Origin: Apostichopus japonicus | Lineage: Eukaryota; Echinodermata; Holothuroidea; Aspidochirotida; Stichopodidae | Direction of reading: 5' to 3' | Assembly (NCBI RefSeq): GCF_037975245.1 | Contig: NC_092571.1 | Span: forward strand, 1,468,501-1,532,500 | DNA length: 64,000 nucleotides | Shown: piece after piece, positions 52,269-62,318 of the stretch | How the letters are laid out: every line of letters begins with the position of its first letter | Position numbering within the stretch: position 1 is the stretch's first letter | The notes under the pieces: generated by a model | The model's input: only the letters and a program-made list of their open reading frames with translations | Databases searched by the model: none | What the model was told of the DNA's origin: nothing | Position numbers and translations under genes: made by a program

Positions 52269-52870
52269 GTAAGTCCGCTTTCGCCCGTATAGATCGGCTA
52301 CAATTGTGATATTTTCTGTTCACCTGTTGTAATGTTGACTGACACACTGTTGGTTTATTACCTTGTGATGCTCTCGTAGTACACTATTTGTATATGATCC
52401 ACTGTAGGCTATAACATAGCAAGACTATGTTAGACACAGTTAAAGTAGATTTAGTCTCTATGACTATTTCATGCTACGTCTACAGATACAAACTAAAACT
52501 TAAAGGAACCAGTCGTAATCTTTTCACAGAATTTGCTAAATGTGATTCTAATAATGCTCCACTAAGTTAACGATAGTTTAGTTTTGAATGCTGAACTGAA
52601 AAAATTTATTAACAAGATATTTTGAAGCCGTCAGTAAATGAAATTGGTCTCTCTTTGTTTGGTGAAAGAAGAGTAATAATAAAACGATTCGGGAAAAACG
52701 TTTTGTATCTGATATGTGCATCGGAATGATGATAAAAATCTTTCTCATGACTACATGCCATGCTAGCTGGATAAGCAACGTTAGCTAATCCATTTTCACT
52801 TATTTATCACAGTTAGATATAAATTGTAAGGGTATACTGGACAGAAATTGCATTTCCATGCACAGAGGAA

Positions 52871-53291
52871 TTTGTTTATTTATTTGTTTTATCACAAGAA
52901 AATTACAATGTGAAAGGAAGTCTTCTATAAAGCCTGAATTGGCTTAACAGTAGAAAACTCCCTGGTAAAGAAGAAAAATATAATACAAGTTGAATGAGCA
53001 GAATGATACAGATACTTTAAGGAGTAATAACTAGACAGGATAACATTGTCCTAGTTCATAAATAATTTAGCTATACATGTAATTACTTAATATATATATA
53101 TATATATAGCATAAAGACCGTATTAGTATGTTGTGATGATGAATTTTCTTAAATACTTCTTAAATAAACTCAACGACTTTTTGGTCTTTATATTATCTGA
53201 AAGGGAATTCTATGTTTTAATTATACGGTTACGAAAGCTATAGGTTCCTATAGTGGTATGGTAAAAATTACGATGTGCATAATAATGCACT
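52871..53291 (-). mobile_element. Truncated non-LTR retrotransposon 3' end (LINE family 1, copy B)
   Basis: Same orientation and tail as 42739..43045. Both share GGAAGTCTTC.ATAAAG, GCTTAACA and AACTCCCTG near the tail. The minus-strand translation gives R-N-F-Y-H-T-T-I-G-T-Y-S-F-R-N-R-I-I, a frameshift, then a stop where Trp is expected, then N-S-L-S-D-N-I-K, K-K-S-L-S-L-F-K-K-Y-L and a stop at 53125. It is decayed and 5'-truncated, with no reverse transcriptase catalytic core left. Confidence 0.65.
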
Positions 53292-53459
53292 TACTATTGA
53301 TATATCCTTCACAAAGAAACACTTTTCATATGGATATTTCCATAGCATGGACAGGGCCATGGCCTGGGTAGACTCCAAAGTGTGGCAGTTGAGGAACATT
53401 GAGAAACATTATGGACTGTCCAAATGTTACATAGTGATGCTATTGATGTGCGTATATAC

Positions 53460-53809
53460 CAGGGCCTTTTTAAAGAAATTTTTAAGGGGGGTGAGGGCCA
53501 TTGCCCCCCCCTCCAAAAAGGCCAATGCAGAACACCACGATCTGTTGGCATCTAGCGTAGCAAGAAAATTCTTGCCAAACATGCCTCCCAGATTGCTGGA
53601 AATGACACTTCCCAGGCCTTGTAAGTTGCAACTTAACATCCTAGTTTTTGAGATTTCATGTTTTTTAGAAATTTACAGTTTGCAAACAAGGTAAATTTAT
53701 AATTTTTTTTAGGACTTTTAGGACTTAACATTACTTTATAAGCTCTAAATTTATTTATTGTTTTACACAAGTAATTGATTCCCCCCCCCCCCCCCAGACT
53801 ACGGCCCTG
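53460..53809. mobile_element. Possible MITE with CAGGGCC ends and G/C runs
   Basis: Left end CAGGGCCTTTTT and right end CGGCCCTG share a 7-bp inverted repeat, each followed inward by G-rich (left) or C-rich (right) sequence including a 15-C run. This recalls widespread MITEs whose ends read CAGGGGCGTAGCC followed by a G run. No target duplication is obvious. The 139-codon open frame across it (53275..53694) looks incidental. Confidence 0.35.
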
Positions 53810-54821
53810 AAGAATGTGGATTATCAGGTGCCATAACTCAGTGCTTATGAATAATCAAATGTACGCTGAAATTAAGGAGAAAACAAAGAGCTAATGAATT
53901 ATAAATTGTATGGCAATCTTCCCGAAGCTTCCTGTTTAAAAAGTTGATAGAAATGTTAAACCTGTTCAAACTTAGTATAGTATTATTTAATTTTTTTTTT
54001 TAATTTTCATTTCCCCGGTTTAAATATAAATTAGTTTCATCTCGAGTGTTGCGTCATCTATCATCACTTTAGCTCCTAACAGATAAATAACACAGAGAGC
54101 TGTAGATATCAAGGACTATATAGAGTTTGTTGGAGAGCTATCGTCATTAATTAAAGAGGTAGTCACAGCCGCAAGGCATAAACTTGTTCAAACATGTTAG
54201 CCATTATTAGTTGACCAAAAATGTCCATCAAATGAATTTTTCGTTCGGCAACAGCCTGGCGATCAAAACATGACAGATTGAGGTAACTTCAAAACAGAAG
54301 GGGGTGTTTTATAAAGAAACTCACGCAGAGTTTTCTGACGTAAAAAAAAAAAAAATTGAGGTAACACATGTAATCACTTGTTTCATATTGTCAGATAGTA
54401 GTACAGTAAAGTACAGTATCTGATTTAAACTGGTATGAACTGTCAACTAATTTAGCATAAAAGACTGTTTTCACTTCATGCTATGGCGTACCTAGAGAAT
54501 CACAAACTGCCTTGCTCCCTGAATATATTTATGTAATAAGACAAGCACAGGGAATCAATTTACTTCGCATTAATGTGCTGCAATTTTTAGTTTTGTGACT
54601 TGCTTCTTCTTATTTCTTTTTGTTTGTTTGTGTGAAATGGTGCAAATACTATGGTTCTGTGCACAAGATGTGCCATTCATATATTTTGTAATATTTGTCT
54701 CAATTTTTTGCATAGCATATTGCTACAAGATACCAGATAAATTTATCTGTGAGACATACCTACTTTATTGCCAACTGCAAAGTGTAAAACATTATCTGCC
54801 AAACATAGTAAGCTAGAATTT

Positions 54822-54897
54822 AACACCTATTGATCCTACCCTATTGATCCTACACCTATTGATCCTAACACCTATTGATCCACCTAATTTAACACCT
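54822..54897 (+). repeat. Short tandem repeat around CACCTATTGATCCTAA
   Basis: Four to five degenerate copies of ACCTATTGATCCTA immediately left of the putative transposon. The phrase resumes at 56945, so the transposon sits inside this small array. Confidence 0.65.
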
Positions 54898-54923
54898 GGG
54901 CCAAAGCCAAAATTACCGTAATT

Positions 54924-54939
54924 GTGGTGGGACGGAATT
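54924..54939 (+). repeat. Subterminal motif GTGGTGGGACGGAATT, copy 1
   Basis: Exact 16-mer, 26 bp from the left end of the putative transposon. Full or near-full copies recur at 55092 (+), 56392 (-), 56415 (-), 56585 (+) and 56750 (-), and I saw none outside the element. Confidence 0.75.
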
Positions 54940-55091
54940 TGATAGACCTTTTGAATAATACCACTTTATATGTAGCATATATGAAGGAATCAGGATATCC
55001 ACACAAACAGGTCAGTCACAGACTGCAACCAGACACAAAAAAAACAGACACAAATTTGAAGATGTTGCCATGGTAACACAAATATATTGAC

Positions 55092-55106
55092 GTGGTGGGA
55101 CGGAAT
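55092..55106 (+). repeat. Subterminal motif copy 2
   Basis: The first 15 bases of the motif (GTGGTGGGACGGAAT), about 194 bp from the left end and in the same orientation as copy 1. Confidence 0.7.
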
Positions 55107-55919
55107 GATAAATCTCATGAAATCACGTACATGTAACCTTTATGTAATTATTATCAAAAGTAGTACAATATAATAGTAATTATTAACACTGAAATGGAGG
55201 TGAACTATTCTTCTACCATTAGGGAAACAAATTACCAGCGGGATGCATGAAGAGGGGACTGGGGCTGGGGGGTATAGCCACACACATTTCTGGCTTAATT
55301 ATTAAGAAGTTGGGGGACCAGGAAGCAATAGTGGTCTTCTTCCCCCATATACCAACATGTGAATAGAAAGAAAGAATAAGTTGGCTTCACTATCCTGTGA
55401 ATTGTGTATTACATACTGTATGCAATATGACATGAGAGTTGGCCTCATAATGTGCAGTTATGAACAGGTTGAATAATTGCTAGGCATAGACAGTATACTC
55501 TTCCTGCACAATACATTTCAACTAGCCTACATTGTGTTTTGGTTCACTTTTTTTGCAAAGTAGGCAACAAGTTTCAGAATCCAACTTAGTATGGTAGATA
55601 GCAACAGCTTAGGCAGCATACCATATTCTGTTAGGCTACAGCTTAGGCTAAAACATTAATTTGCCAGGCTAGACAACTCCAGCAAAATATGTAATATTTC
55701 ATCTAACAGGTTTGCTTCCTAGCATAAGTACTGTAGGCTTCACATTTCTACCTCTCATTATATGATAAGTTTTGTTTTAAACCTTTCCAATATAACATAG
55801 TCTGTTAGGCAACAGCCTAGGCTAAATCATAATTATCACTATCAAATTGTCTGAATTGCCTATAACCATGAACTGGAGGTAAATTAATATATTACTATTG
55901 AGAAGCAATGAATTCTTAC

Positions 55920-56025
55920 CTTTATTCTTGCAATCTAGCTCTTCTATCTTGTATGCTTCAGTATGTGAGTGCCATAACAACGTGACTTTAAAGTCAATTT
56001 CTTGTGCACGTGGATCATTGTTCAT
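55920..56025 (-). CDS. Possible coding exon inside the putative transposon
   Basis: A minus-strand ATG at 56025 opens 35 codons (MNNDPRAQEIDFKV...WHSHTEAYKIEELDC...) ending at AAAG|GTAAGAATT, a strong donor with GT at 55919-55918. An in-frame stop lies a few codons upstream. The peptide is compositionally plausible, but no acceptor or second exon is evident. It may be a relic of a transposase, a captured exon, or chance. No family recognised. Confidence 0.2.
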
Positions 56026-56391
56026 CAGCAGATGATATCAATTCAAAAGCACATGTTCTACAATGGATAGTTTAGGAAAGCCAAAAGGGCCAAGAAAGAA
56101 ACCTAGGGTGAACAACTAGGACTATTTCAATAGTGATTGGATTTATTTATGCATGATAAAAAACCCATTCTCAATTACCCCAAAATGTGTTGTTTTGACA
56201 CATGAGGTTCAAAACTGATGTGATGTGTACAGTATGTATGGAATCTCCAGATACATAAAATTTTGAAGTATCATCAATTAATCACATTGTTTTAAGGTTG
56301 GGTGTTCAAGGAGTCTGAATAAGTTTGTAATCTTAAGTGACAGAGGTAAATTTTGGACCAGACATGCTGTTTGAAGCTGCCTTCCATTTAA

Positions 56392-56428
56392 AATTCCGTC
56401 CCACCACACCTTGTTTCCGTCCCACCAC
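56392..56428 (-). repeat. Subterminal motif copies 3 and 4
   Basis: Complement AATTCCGTCCCACCAC at 56392-56407 and TTCCGTCCCACCAC at 56415-56428, two inverted copies about 23 bp apart start to start. This spacing is close to two helical turns, which would put two bound proteins on one face of the DNA. Confidence 0.7.
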
Positions 56429-56584
56429 GAAAATGTTGGACTATCCCCCTGTCTATCCAGGATAAAATATTTATTATTTCTCCACTCAGAGGTGTCAGTT
56501 GCATACATAGTTGATAGTTTGGAGAGTTTAAAAAAAATTATTATTTTTTTCCCCCTTGGAAATTAAAAAAATATGTTCAAAAAT

Positions 56585-56600
56585 GTGGTGGGACGGAATT
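56585..56600 (+). repeat. Subterminal motif copy 5
   Basis: Exact forward GTGGTGGGACGGAATT. It is the only forward copy in the right half of the element. Confidence 0.7.
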
Positions 56601-56749
56601 GAACACTTTCGTTTTATTTTTTTCTTCATTCAAGAACTACTATTGATACATTTTATAGTGCATAAAGTATCCTCATTAAAGGCCATTTATACTGCCAACA
56701 ACAGAAAAATTCAACTTTGTTCCCATATGTAATTACCTCATTTTTCTGA

Positions 56750-56765
56750 AATTCCGTCCCACCAC
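56750..56765 (-). repeat. Subterminal motif copy 6
   Basis: Exact inverted copy, 179 bp from the right end. This roughly mirrors copy 2, which is 194 bp from the left end. Confidence 0.7.
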
Positions 56766-57313
56766 ATCAGGAGTGTGCTACCTGCATTTTGGAATGACCG
56801 CATTCCATTGTTATGCGAGTTATCGTAATTTTTTTTTACGATTACTGAACTTTGGTTAGCTGTTCTCATAACCATTGGTGAAATGAGCCTAAGTGGCAAT
56901 GTTCAAATTCCAGGTAAAGTGATGACCATTAATGGCTCTGGCCCACCTATTGATTTAACACCAGTTGATCCTATCTCGTCAATCTAAGAAAAGCAGCTGC
57001 ATGGTATTAAGATTCTGCCTGTCTTCCAAGCTGTGAGACCAGGGCCATTGTTTAAATACATACTGTAAATTTATTCATGGACATAGGGAAACAGAAATGT
57101 GATTGTTTATGTTATCTTTAATTATATAGGTGACATAACAATGCAGGAGGGGAAAAACGGTGGAATGAGGGCAACCTGGGGGTGAGGGAGCGAGGGGGAG
57201 GGGTGGGGGGTGGGATAAGAGGAGAAGGGAGGTGAAAAGGAGAGGGGGATTATACAAGCAAAATTGGTTCAAATTGGCATGAAATGTTTGTTTTATTTAA
57301 TTGTTCTTTGTAG

Positions 57314-57340
57314 GATACCAGTATTACATAGAGGTAGAAG
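57314..57340 (+). CDS. Candidate 27-nt microexon downstream of the LIM exon
   Basis: A strong acceptor (TTTAATTGTTCTTTGTAG|G) and donor (AAG|GTAAGG) lie only 27 nt apart. The length is divisible by three, so it would keep phase. Joined to the strong LIM donor it would read R-I-P-V-L-H-R-G-R. In the phase of the weaker donor it would read Y-Q-Y-Y-I-E-V-E, and that frame stays open past the donor. Neither version supplies the Cys expected in the LIM second finger. It may be an alternative exon, an exon of another gene, or chance splice-like signals. Confidence 0.25.
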
Positions 57341-57424
57341 GTAAGGAGACATGGTTAGGACAGCTTGCAACATCTGTCAATTTGATCATCCTCATCCTAG
57401 CTGTTCCCCATGTTGGTCTCCTTT

Positions 57425-57444
57425 CCCCCCCCCCCCCCCCCCCC
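57425..57444 (+). repeat. Poly(C) run of 20
   Basis: The longest of at least ten G or C mononucleotide runs of nine or more in this AT-rich window. Others: 21016-21030, 22957-22968, 29375-29387, 31800-31810, 36444-36454, 53781-53795, 58475-58486 and 63489-63501. Exact lengths may be assembly-dependent. Confidence 0.9.
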
Positions 57445-57639
57445 TTGTGACTTCCTCTTGTGTAGTATTTCTTGTTTTTTATTTGCATGGAAATACCAAA
57501 TTATAGTTCCATGGTTGGTTTTACTGTTAAAACTGTTATTTATGTGAAGACATGGACCCAGTGTATGCATAAATGACTGTTACGTGTGATTTAGACTATA
57601 TTGTATGCGCATTCCACACTGTTTGCCCTTTGACAGATT

Positions 57640-57690
57640 GCGGTGGGGTTGCGGTGGGGTTGCGGTGGGGTTGCGGTGGGGTTGCGGAAT
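57640..57690 (+). repeat. 11-bp repeat GGGGTTGCGGT, about 4.5 copies
   Basis: Near-perfect tandem copies with four-G runs. Quadruplex candidate. Confidence 0.95.
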
Positions 57691-60126
57691 GGATATTGAC
57701 CGGGAGAGCTGGACAAAGAGGTTGAAAAGTCACCTAAGATACAGAGTTGGTAGATAAATGTTGATAGAAATGAAATATTTCCATACCATACTTCACATTC
57801 CAATACCACCATACTTCACAAACTAAGAGAGGTAATTTAGCAGAATGTAGGTAACTTTGTAACTTCTCCGTTTGTCGTTTACCGAAAGCCACTGGAAAAT
57901 ACCCTAACGAAGTATATAGGTCAGGATGGAGTTTCTCAAGTTATAGCCCTGTTTACAACTCTTTGTTATTGACATGCATCATTCACATGTTAATTTTCTA
58001 ACCCCTCCGATCTCCTTTCAGATCGTAACCGGCGTTTCATTCGCTCTCGGCAGAATTAGTCCTCGCGAACAAAACCGGCCCGAGATATAAAACCCTGATC
58101 GATTCATTGATGTTACTTTACATTAGAGATCTTCCCCCCTTCAAGGCCTACTTGCTCCCACCTGCTTTTCATCTTGCTTTCACAAATTAATTGCCTAACC
58201 ATTTTTTTTTTTTTAAATCTTTATCTCTCTTGTCCCTTTTATTTTTTTTTTTTTTTTGGCCAGTAGATAGAATTCTCAAACATTTCTTAAGGGCTTGGAA
58301 AAAAGACCTGTAAATTGGGGCAGAGAAAAGAGGCTCTTATTCTTGTGAAAGATAAATCCGATTCTAGGAAGGCAACTCCGGCAAAGAATCTAGAAAAAGA
58401 TATAATCCATGCATCATTTCAGATCGAATTATGTTTATACAACTTGCACAAAATTTAAACAATTGCAAACTCTCCCCCCCCCCCCCACTGATGGGATTCA
58501 TTAATATTGAAGCTGTTCGTGCCTGAAATGTTTCAAGTCTGTTCAACAGTTGTTTAGTTTTGTCTCAGGACAAATTTAATAATCATATAAATCACAGTAT
58601 CTTGTTTCCTTGTTCAGATGTTTGTAAGATGATATGATCTGATATGGGTGGCTGGGCATTGAACTTTTAAAGGGGCAGGCTAGCTTTTAAGATTTTTAAA
58701 ATACATTTCAAAAATGAATTTTATATTTTTCCCCACATAATTTGATGACTAGTAATTGGGAGAAAATATCTGGGAAACAATATGGAGGTAGAAAATGAAA
58801 TTTTAGAGTAGATGTGAAATTATTAATAATCACTATTAAAATTCTAAGGTACAGTTATTAATTTAGTGTAAATTCAGAGAGAGTTTATGTGCACCTGTTG
58901 AAATGTTCTGAGGTTTACCGATTGAGTTGGACTTACATTCTGTTCAGGTTTATCTGAGCAGTAAAGATGGAAACTGTTAGTTTGATCTTGGTTAATGTGC
59001 TCTTGTTTTTGTGATACTTTGTCCAGTCTTTAGCTATACTAGTTTCATTTCATTAAGTGGAGTAGAACAGTCGTAGAAACATTCAATTATTTCCAGTTTG
59101 CTTTTTATATGACCGTTTCATTTCCCCCGAAATGTGTTGGGATGGCTAAAATTTTGTAGGATCGATAAAAATCAAGTTCGTTAAATTTGGTCAATCACTT
59201 AATATCATTGATTGAAATCATAATTCGGGCTTATTAAATTTTGATCAATGGTGTTCTCCAAAAATCAGCAGAGGGTACCGTCATATCGATTTTATCTAGT
59301 TCCGCGAAACAATACAATCGTAACAATACCAGTTAGTTGATCGCTAGTGTTGTATAAAAATTTTTGGGTTTTAATAATTGAAAGAATTGATCTTCTGACA
59401 CATTTTGCCAAAGTTTCAGACAAAATAATTGTTGAAGCAAATTAATCGACTTGTGTTTTCTGAATAACTTTAACTAGCAAATCACGGCTCATGGTCAGTA
59501 GGTAAGCTCATCCAGCTGGTTCGCATAATAGTGAGTGCTTTTATGCGTTGGTATTTACTTTGATACAGAGATTCGTAAATATCAGAGATGCCACTTTTCC
59601 GATTGCTCATTTACCTAGAAAATTTCCATTTTCTTTGCTTCACCCTTCTCCCACGTCACATTCTTAAAAAGTTTGACCAAAAATTCGGAAATATTTCTGT
59701 GGGGGAGGGGGGGTGGGGTTGGGAGGGGGGTTGGGAATAGAGCAAGCCCTCCACATACAGACACAGACAGACAGAGTATTACAAAAATTTTCAGTGTTAC
59801 AGTATTAAACCTAAATGTATAACATGTATGTGGGGTACAACCCTAAGCATCCAAGCACCCCTTTAGTTTACCCAAAACTTGTCAAAGGGAAGGCTAATTA
59901 TTCCATTCAAATGTAAAACAAAAGTTGTTAGCCAGATTATATTTAGTATTAATTAATCACTTCTGGGGTAGCTACTCCATGTTACTAGCAATTTTAATGA
60001 AAGTCTACCTTTGCAGCACAACAACCTTCGTATGAGAAGTTACTATCTAAACTTTTTTGAGGTATCTAACTTAAATATACCTGTTATGTACAACACCTGT
60101 TACCAATACACTCAATGTCCTCAATC
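57691..60126. other. Probable intron or intergenic sequence
   Basis: AT-rich with poly(T), poly(C) and G-rich patches (58201-58260, 58475-58486, 59700-59740). No coding segment is supported. Confidence 0.5.
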
Positions 60127-60455
60127 AATACAGCAACTACCAATGTACTTCTCCACAATGACTGCCATTTTACCTTGAAGGAATAGCTACCAACACAATT
60201 GTCCTCAGTGACATCATACAAACTCACTCAATACAGCATCTACTAATGTACTTCTCCACAATGACTGCCATTTACATTGAAGGAATAGCTACTATTATTA
60301 TTGCTGTTTCATCTTAATGCCAAAGCCAAGTACAAACTTGTCCTGGTTTTCCGCTGTTGCCTTCATACAACAGCTTACCAAACATAGGTCTCCTTGTTCT
60401 ATACTGCTGTTGCCTTGATACAACAGCTTTACCGACAAACTTGTCCTACATCCTA
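60127..60455 (+). repeat. ~103-bp tandem duplication and related partial repeats
   Basis: AATACAGCAACTACCAATGT at 60127 and its near copy at 60230 start matching segments of about 70 bp (CTTCTCCACAATGACTGCCA ... GAAGGAATAGCTAC). Further on, GCTGTTGCCTTCATACAACA and its copy (60353 and 60412) form CTGTTG/CAACAG hairpins, and CAAACTTGTCCT occurs at 60333 and 60436. Confidence 0.8.
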
Positions 60456-61432
60456 ATGTAGTGACATTTAATCTCATTCTTTGTAACTAAGAATAAACAA
60501 CATAAACTTTGTCATAAGTGACTGTCGGTTTTATATACAGTTTTGCGCACAGTTTGGTACATTTCCAAACATCTCATCTCAATAAAACAGATTTGAAATG
60601 ATATGAAAAGTCGTTGAAACATTGGCAAGGTACAAAAGTTTCAGAAGATAATAGATTCCCTTTCTAAACAGCACTGGGCATCTCAAAAGCAAGTGACATG
60701 TTTTGTTGCCATAGCAACCATTTCTTGTGGGGGAGAAAAAACCAATTAGCTCTCTGTACCAATAAGAAACTCAACAACTTGAACAATGAGAAAAATCAGA
60801 AAAGAGAGAATTTGCGATGGAAGGGCGGACCTCAATCTTCTCTTTCAAAATAAAATCCTGTCTGCAATTTCAAAAGATCTTTCAGAAAGTCAAAAAGTCA
60901 AAAGGAAAAAAAAGAAGAATGAGTCTTTTATATTCATCTCTCGCCTCCTGTAGTGATTAATGACTTACAGGCTTGCTCTAATTTCGGGACAAATTAAAGA
61001 TTGCAAATGAAATGTTTAACCTAAAAAATCGGCATTCCGTGCTTTGTACATATATATACGGTAGATTTGCAGCTGGATTTAAGCAAATTAGAGGAGTTGT
61101 TTTCTTCTTTTTTCCCTGTTTTTTGGGGGGGGTTTCTCTTTTCTTCTCTCACTACATACTTGCCCCTGTTACTTTAAATGCTTCCCTCTTTAACTTTATT
61201 GCATAATATCAAATTTGGTCGTACAGGGACTTTAACGCTTGCAGAAGATAGACAATGACTCTTCAGTAATAATAAAAGTCAATAATGATGATGTATACCA
61301 ACCATATATTCTTTAATAGTAAATCAAACTGAAAGAGTCCGTTTTGCATAAATTTATTTATCGTGGGAAATGAAACTTCCTGAGAACTAGTCAGGAACTT
61401 TATGGTGGCCATTTGCCTCGGTAAAATGTAGT

Positions 61433-61515
61433 GATGCAGACAACAGTTGTTGCTATGGATATACACACAGTAATTGTGGTTATGGATAGATACAATAGTT
61501 GCTATGGATACATAC
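61433..61515 (+). repeat. Short imperfect repeat GTTGCTATGGATA
   Basis: Three diverged copies of G(T/G)T(G)TTATGGATANATACA at about 30-bp spacing. Confidence 0.6.
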
Positions 61516-61856
61516 CAGAGCTGTCCCTGCAAAATGTCCACTGTACTACTTTCAATATCCCTTTAACCTCAGCCTTCAATTACTGCCTATTAAAGCCTTT
61601 TGTTTCTCCTTTGAACACGAAGATGAATCATGAATATTTGTAGTCAGTCATTTTCTCCTATGACCCCTCCCCCTCCCCCACCCCCACCCCCTCCCCATCC
61701 CCTTCCCCTCTGTTAAAATCTGTTTGTAACCATGTCTTCTTGATATTGAAGTATAACTGTTTCAACAGTCTAACACGGCTAAAATTGCAATAGATTTCCC
61801 AGACATTTACATTTTCAAAACATCTTGTAGTCCATCTTTCCCATTCTGGAAACTAA

Positions 61857-61918
61857 ATATCATGCTCATTGTTGATTGCAAGCTCCTCTTGCAAGAATCA
61901 AAGTTTGAAGATAAAGCT
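61857..61918 (+). repeat. 62-bp direct repeat, left copy
   Basis: Starts ATATCATGCTCATTG and ends AAGATAAAGCT. It matches 62257..62318 at 57 of 62 positions without gaps. An internal GCAAG/CTTGC pair could form a small hairpin. Confidence 0.85.
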
Positions 61919-61919
61919 A

Positions 61920-62255
61920 AAAGGCATTGAAGACTAAAAAAGTAAACTTTCCGTTGCTTGCAAGTGAATATTTCTTCTTGTCGCTACAAAATGCAGACAG
62001 TAATGAAACGTGATACCTTGTTATCTTTTATCTAGACCTGAGATGTCCATCGCTGCTATGTACACTGTGTTGTGGGTATTGACCATAGCTGTATGCATTG
62101 ACTGTACACTAGTGTCTAATTACCGACGGTAGCAAGCTGTGTGTGTATTTTCTGGGATCGATGGTGGCGTCTAACACTTCTGTTACACCTCATTCGAAAC
62201 TAGGTCAGATTACAGGCATGAGACATTTCTTTTTGCGCGAGTCTTCACACCCTTT
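61920..62255. mobile_element. MITE family A copy 3, between 62-bp direct repeats
   Basis: Aligns to the copies at 4283 and 43860. It has the right end GCGAGTCTTCACACCCTTTAA, while the left end has lost about 30 bp just inside AAAGGCATTGAAGACT. It lies exactly between two near-identical 62-bp direct repeats (61857..61918 and 62257..62318). Confidence 0.75.
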
Positions 62256-62256
62256 A

Positions 62257-62318
62257 ATATTGTGCTCAGAGTTGATTGCATGCTCCTCTTGCAAGAATCA
62301 AAGTTTGAAGATAAAGCT
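62257..62318 (+). repeat. 62-bp direct repeat, right copy
   Basis: Starts ATATTGTGCTCAGAG directly at the right edge of the MITE and ends AAGATAAAGCT, followed by TAAC. It has the same length as the left copy, with five substitutions. Confidence 0.85.

Larger units (their letters stand above)
52269..54821 (+). other. Intron of the LIM gene containing repeats
   Basis: Begins with the consensus GTAAGT donor. It holds the LINE 3' end (52871..53291) and the possible MITE (53460..53809). No exon carrying the missing LIM cysteines was recognised. Confidence 0.55.
54898..56944. mobile_element. Putative 2,047-bp DNA transposon with 4-bp target duplication and subterminal motif array
   Basis: The left end GGGCCAAAGCCA and the reverse complement of the right end GGGCCAGAGCCA match at 11 of 12 positions. 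Both ends also carry GGAATTTGA about 35 bp in. ACCT flanks both sides (54894-54897 and 56945-56948). Removing the element and one ACCT gives TTAACACCTATTGATTTAACACC, which restores the phrase TTAACACCTATTGAT repeated in the left flank. The interior has six copies of GTGGTGGGACGGAATT or its complement: forward at the left, mainly reversed at the right, as expected for subterminal transposase-binding sites. No clear transposase is visible, so it is probably non-autonomous or decayed. A 4-bp duplication occurs in several superfamilies (for example Chapaev, Ginger, Sola1, Academ); I cannot choose among them. Confidence 0.6.

Noticed and set aside
53275-53694. 139-codon plus-strand frame
   Set aside because: It begins in the LINE remnant and crosses the possible MITE, so it is not a gene.
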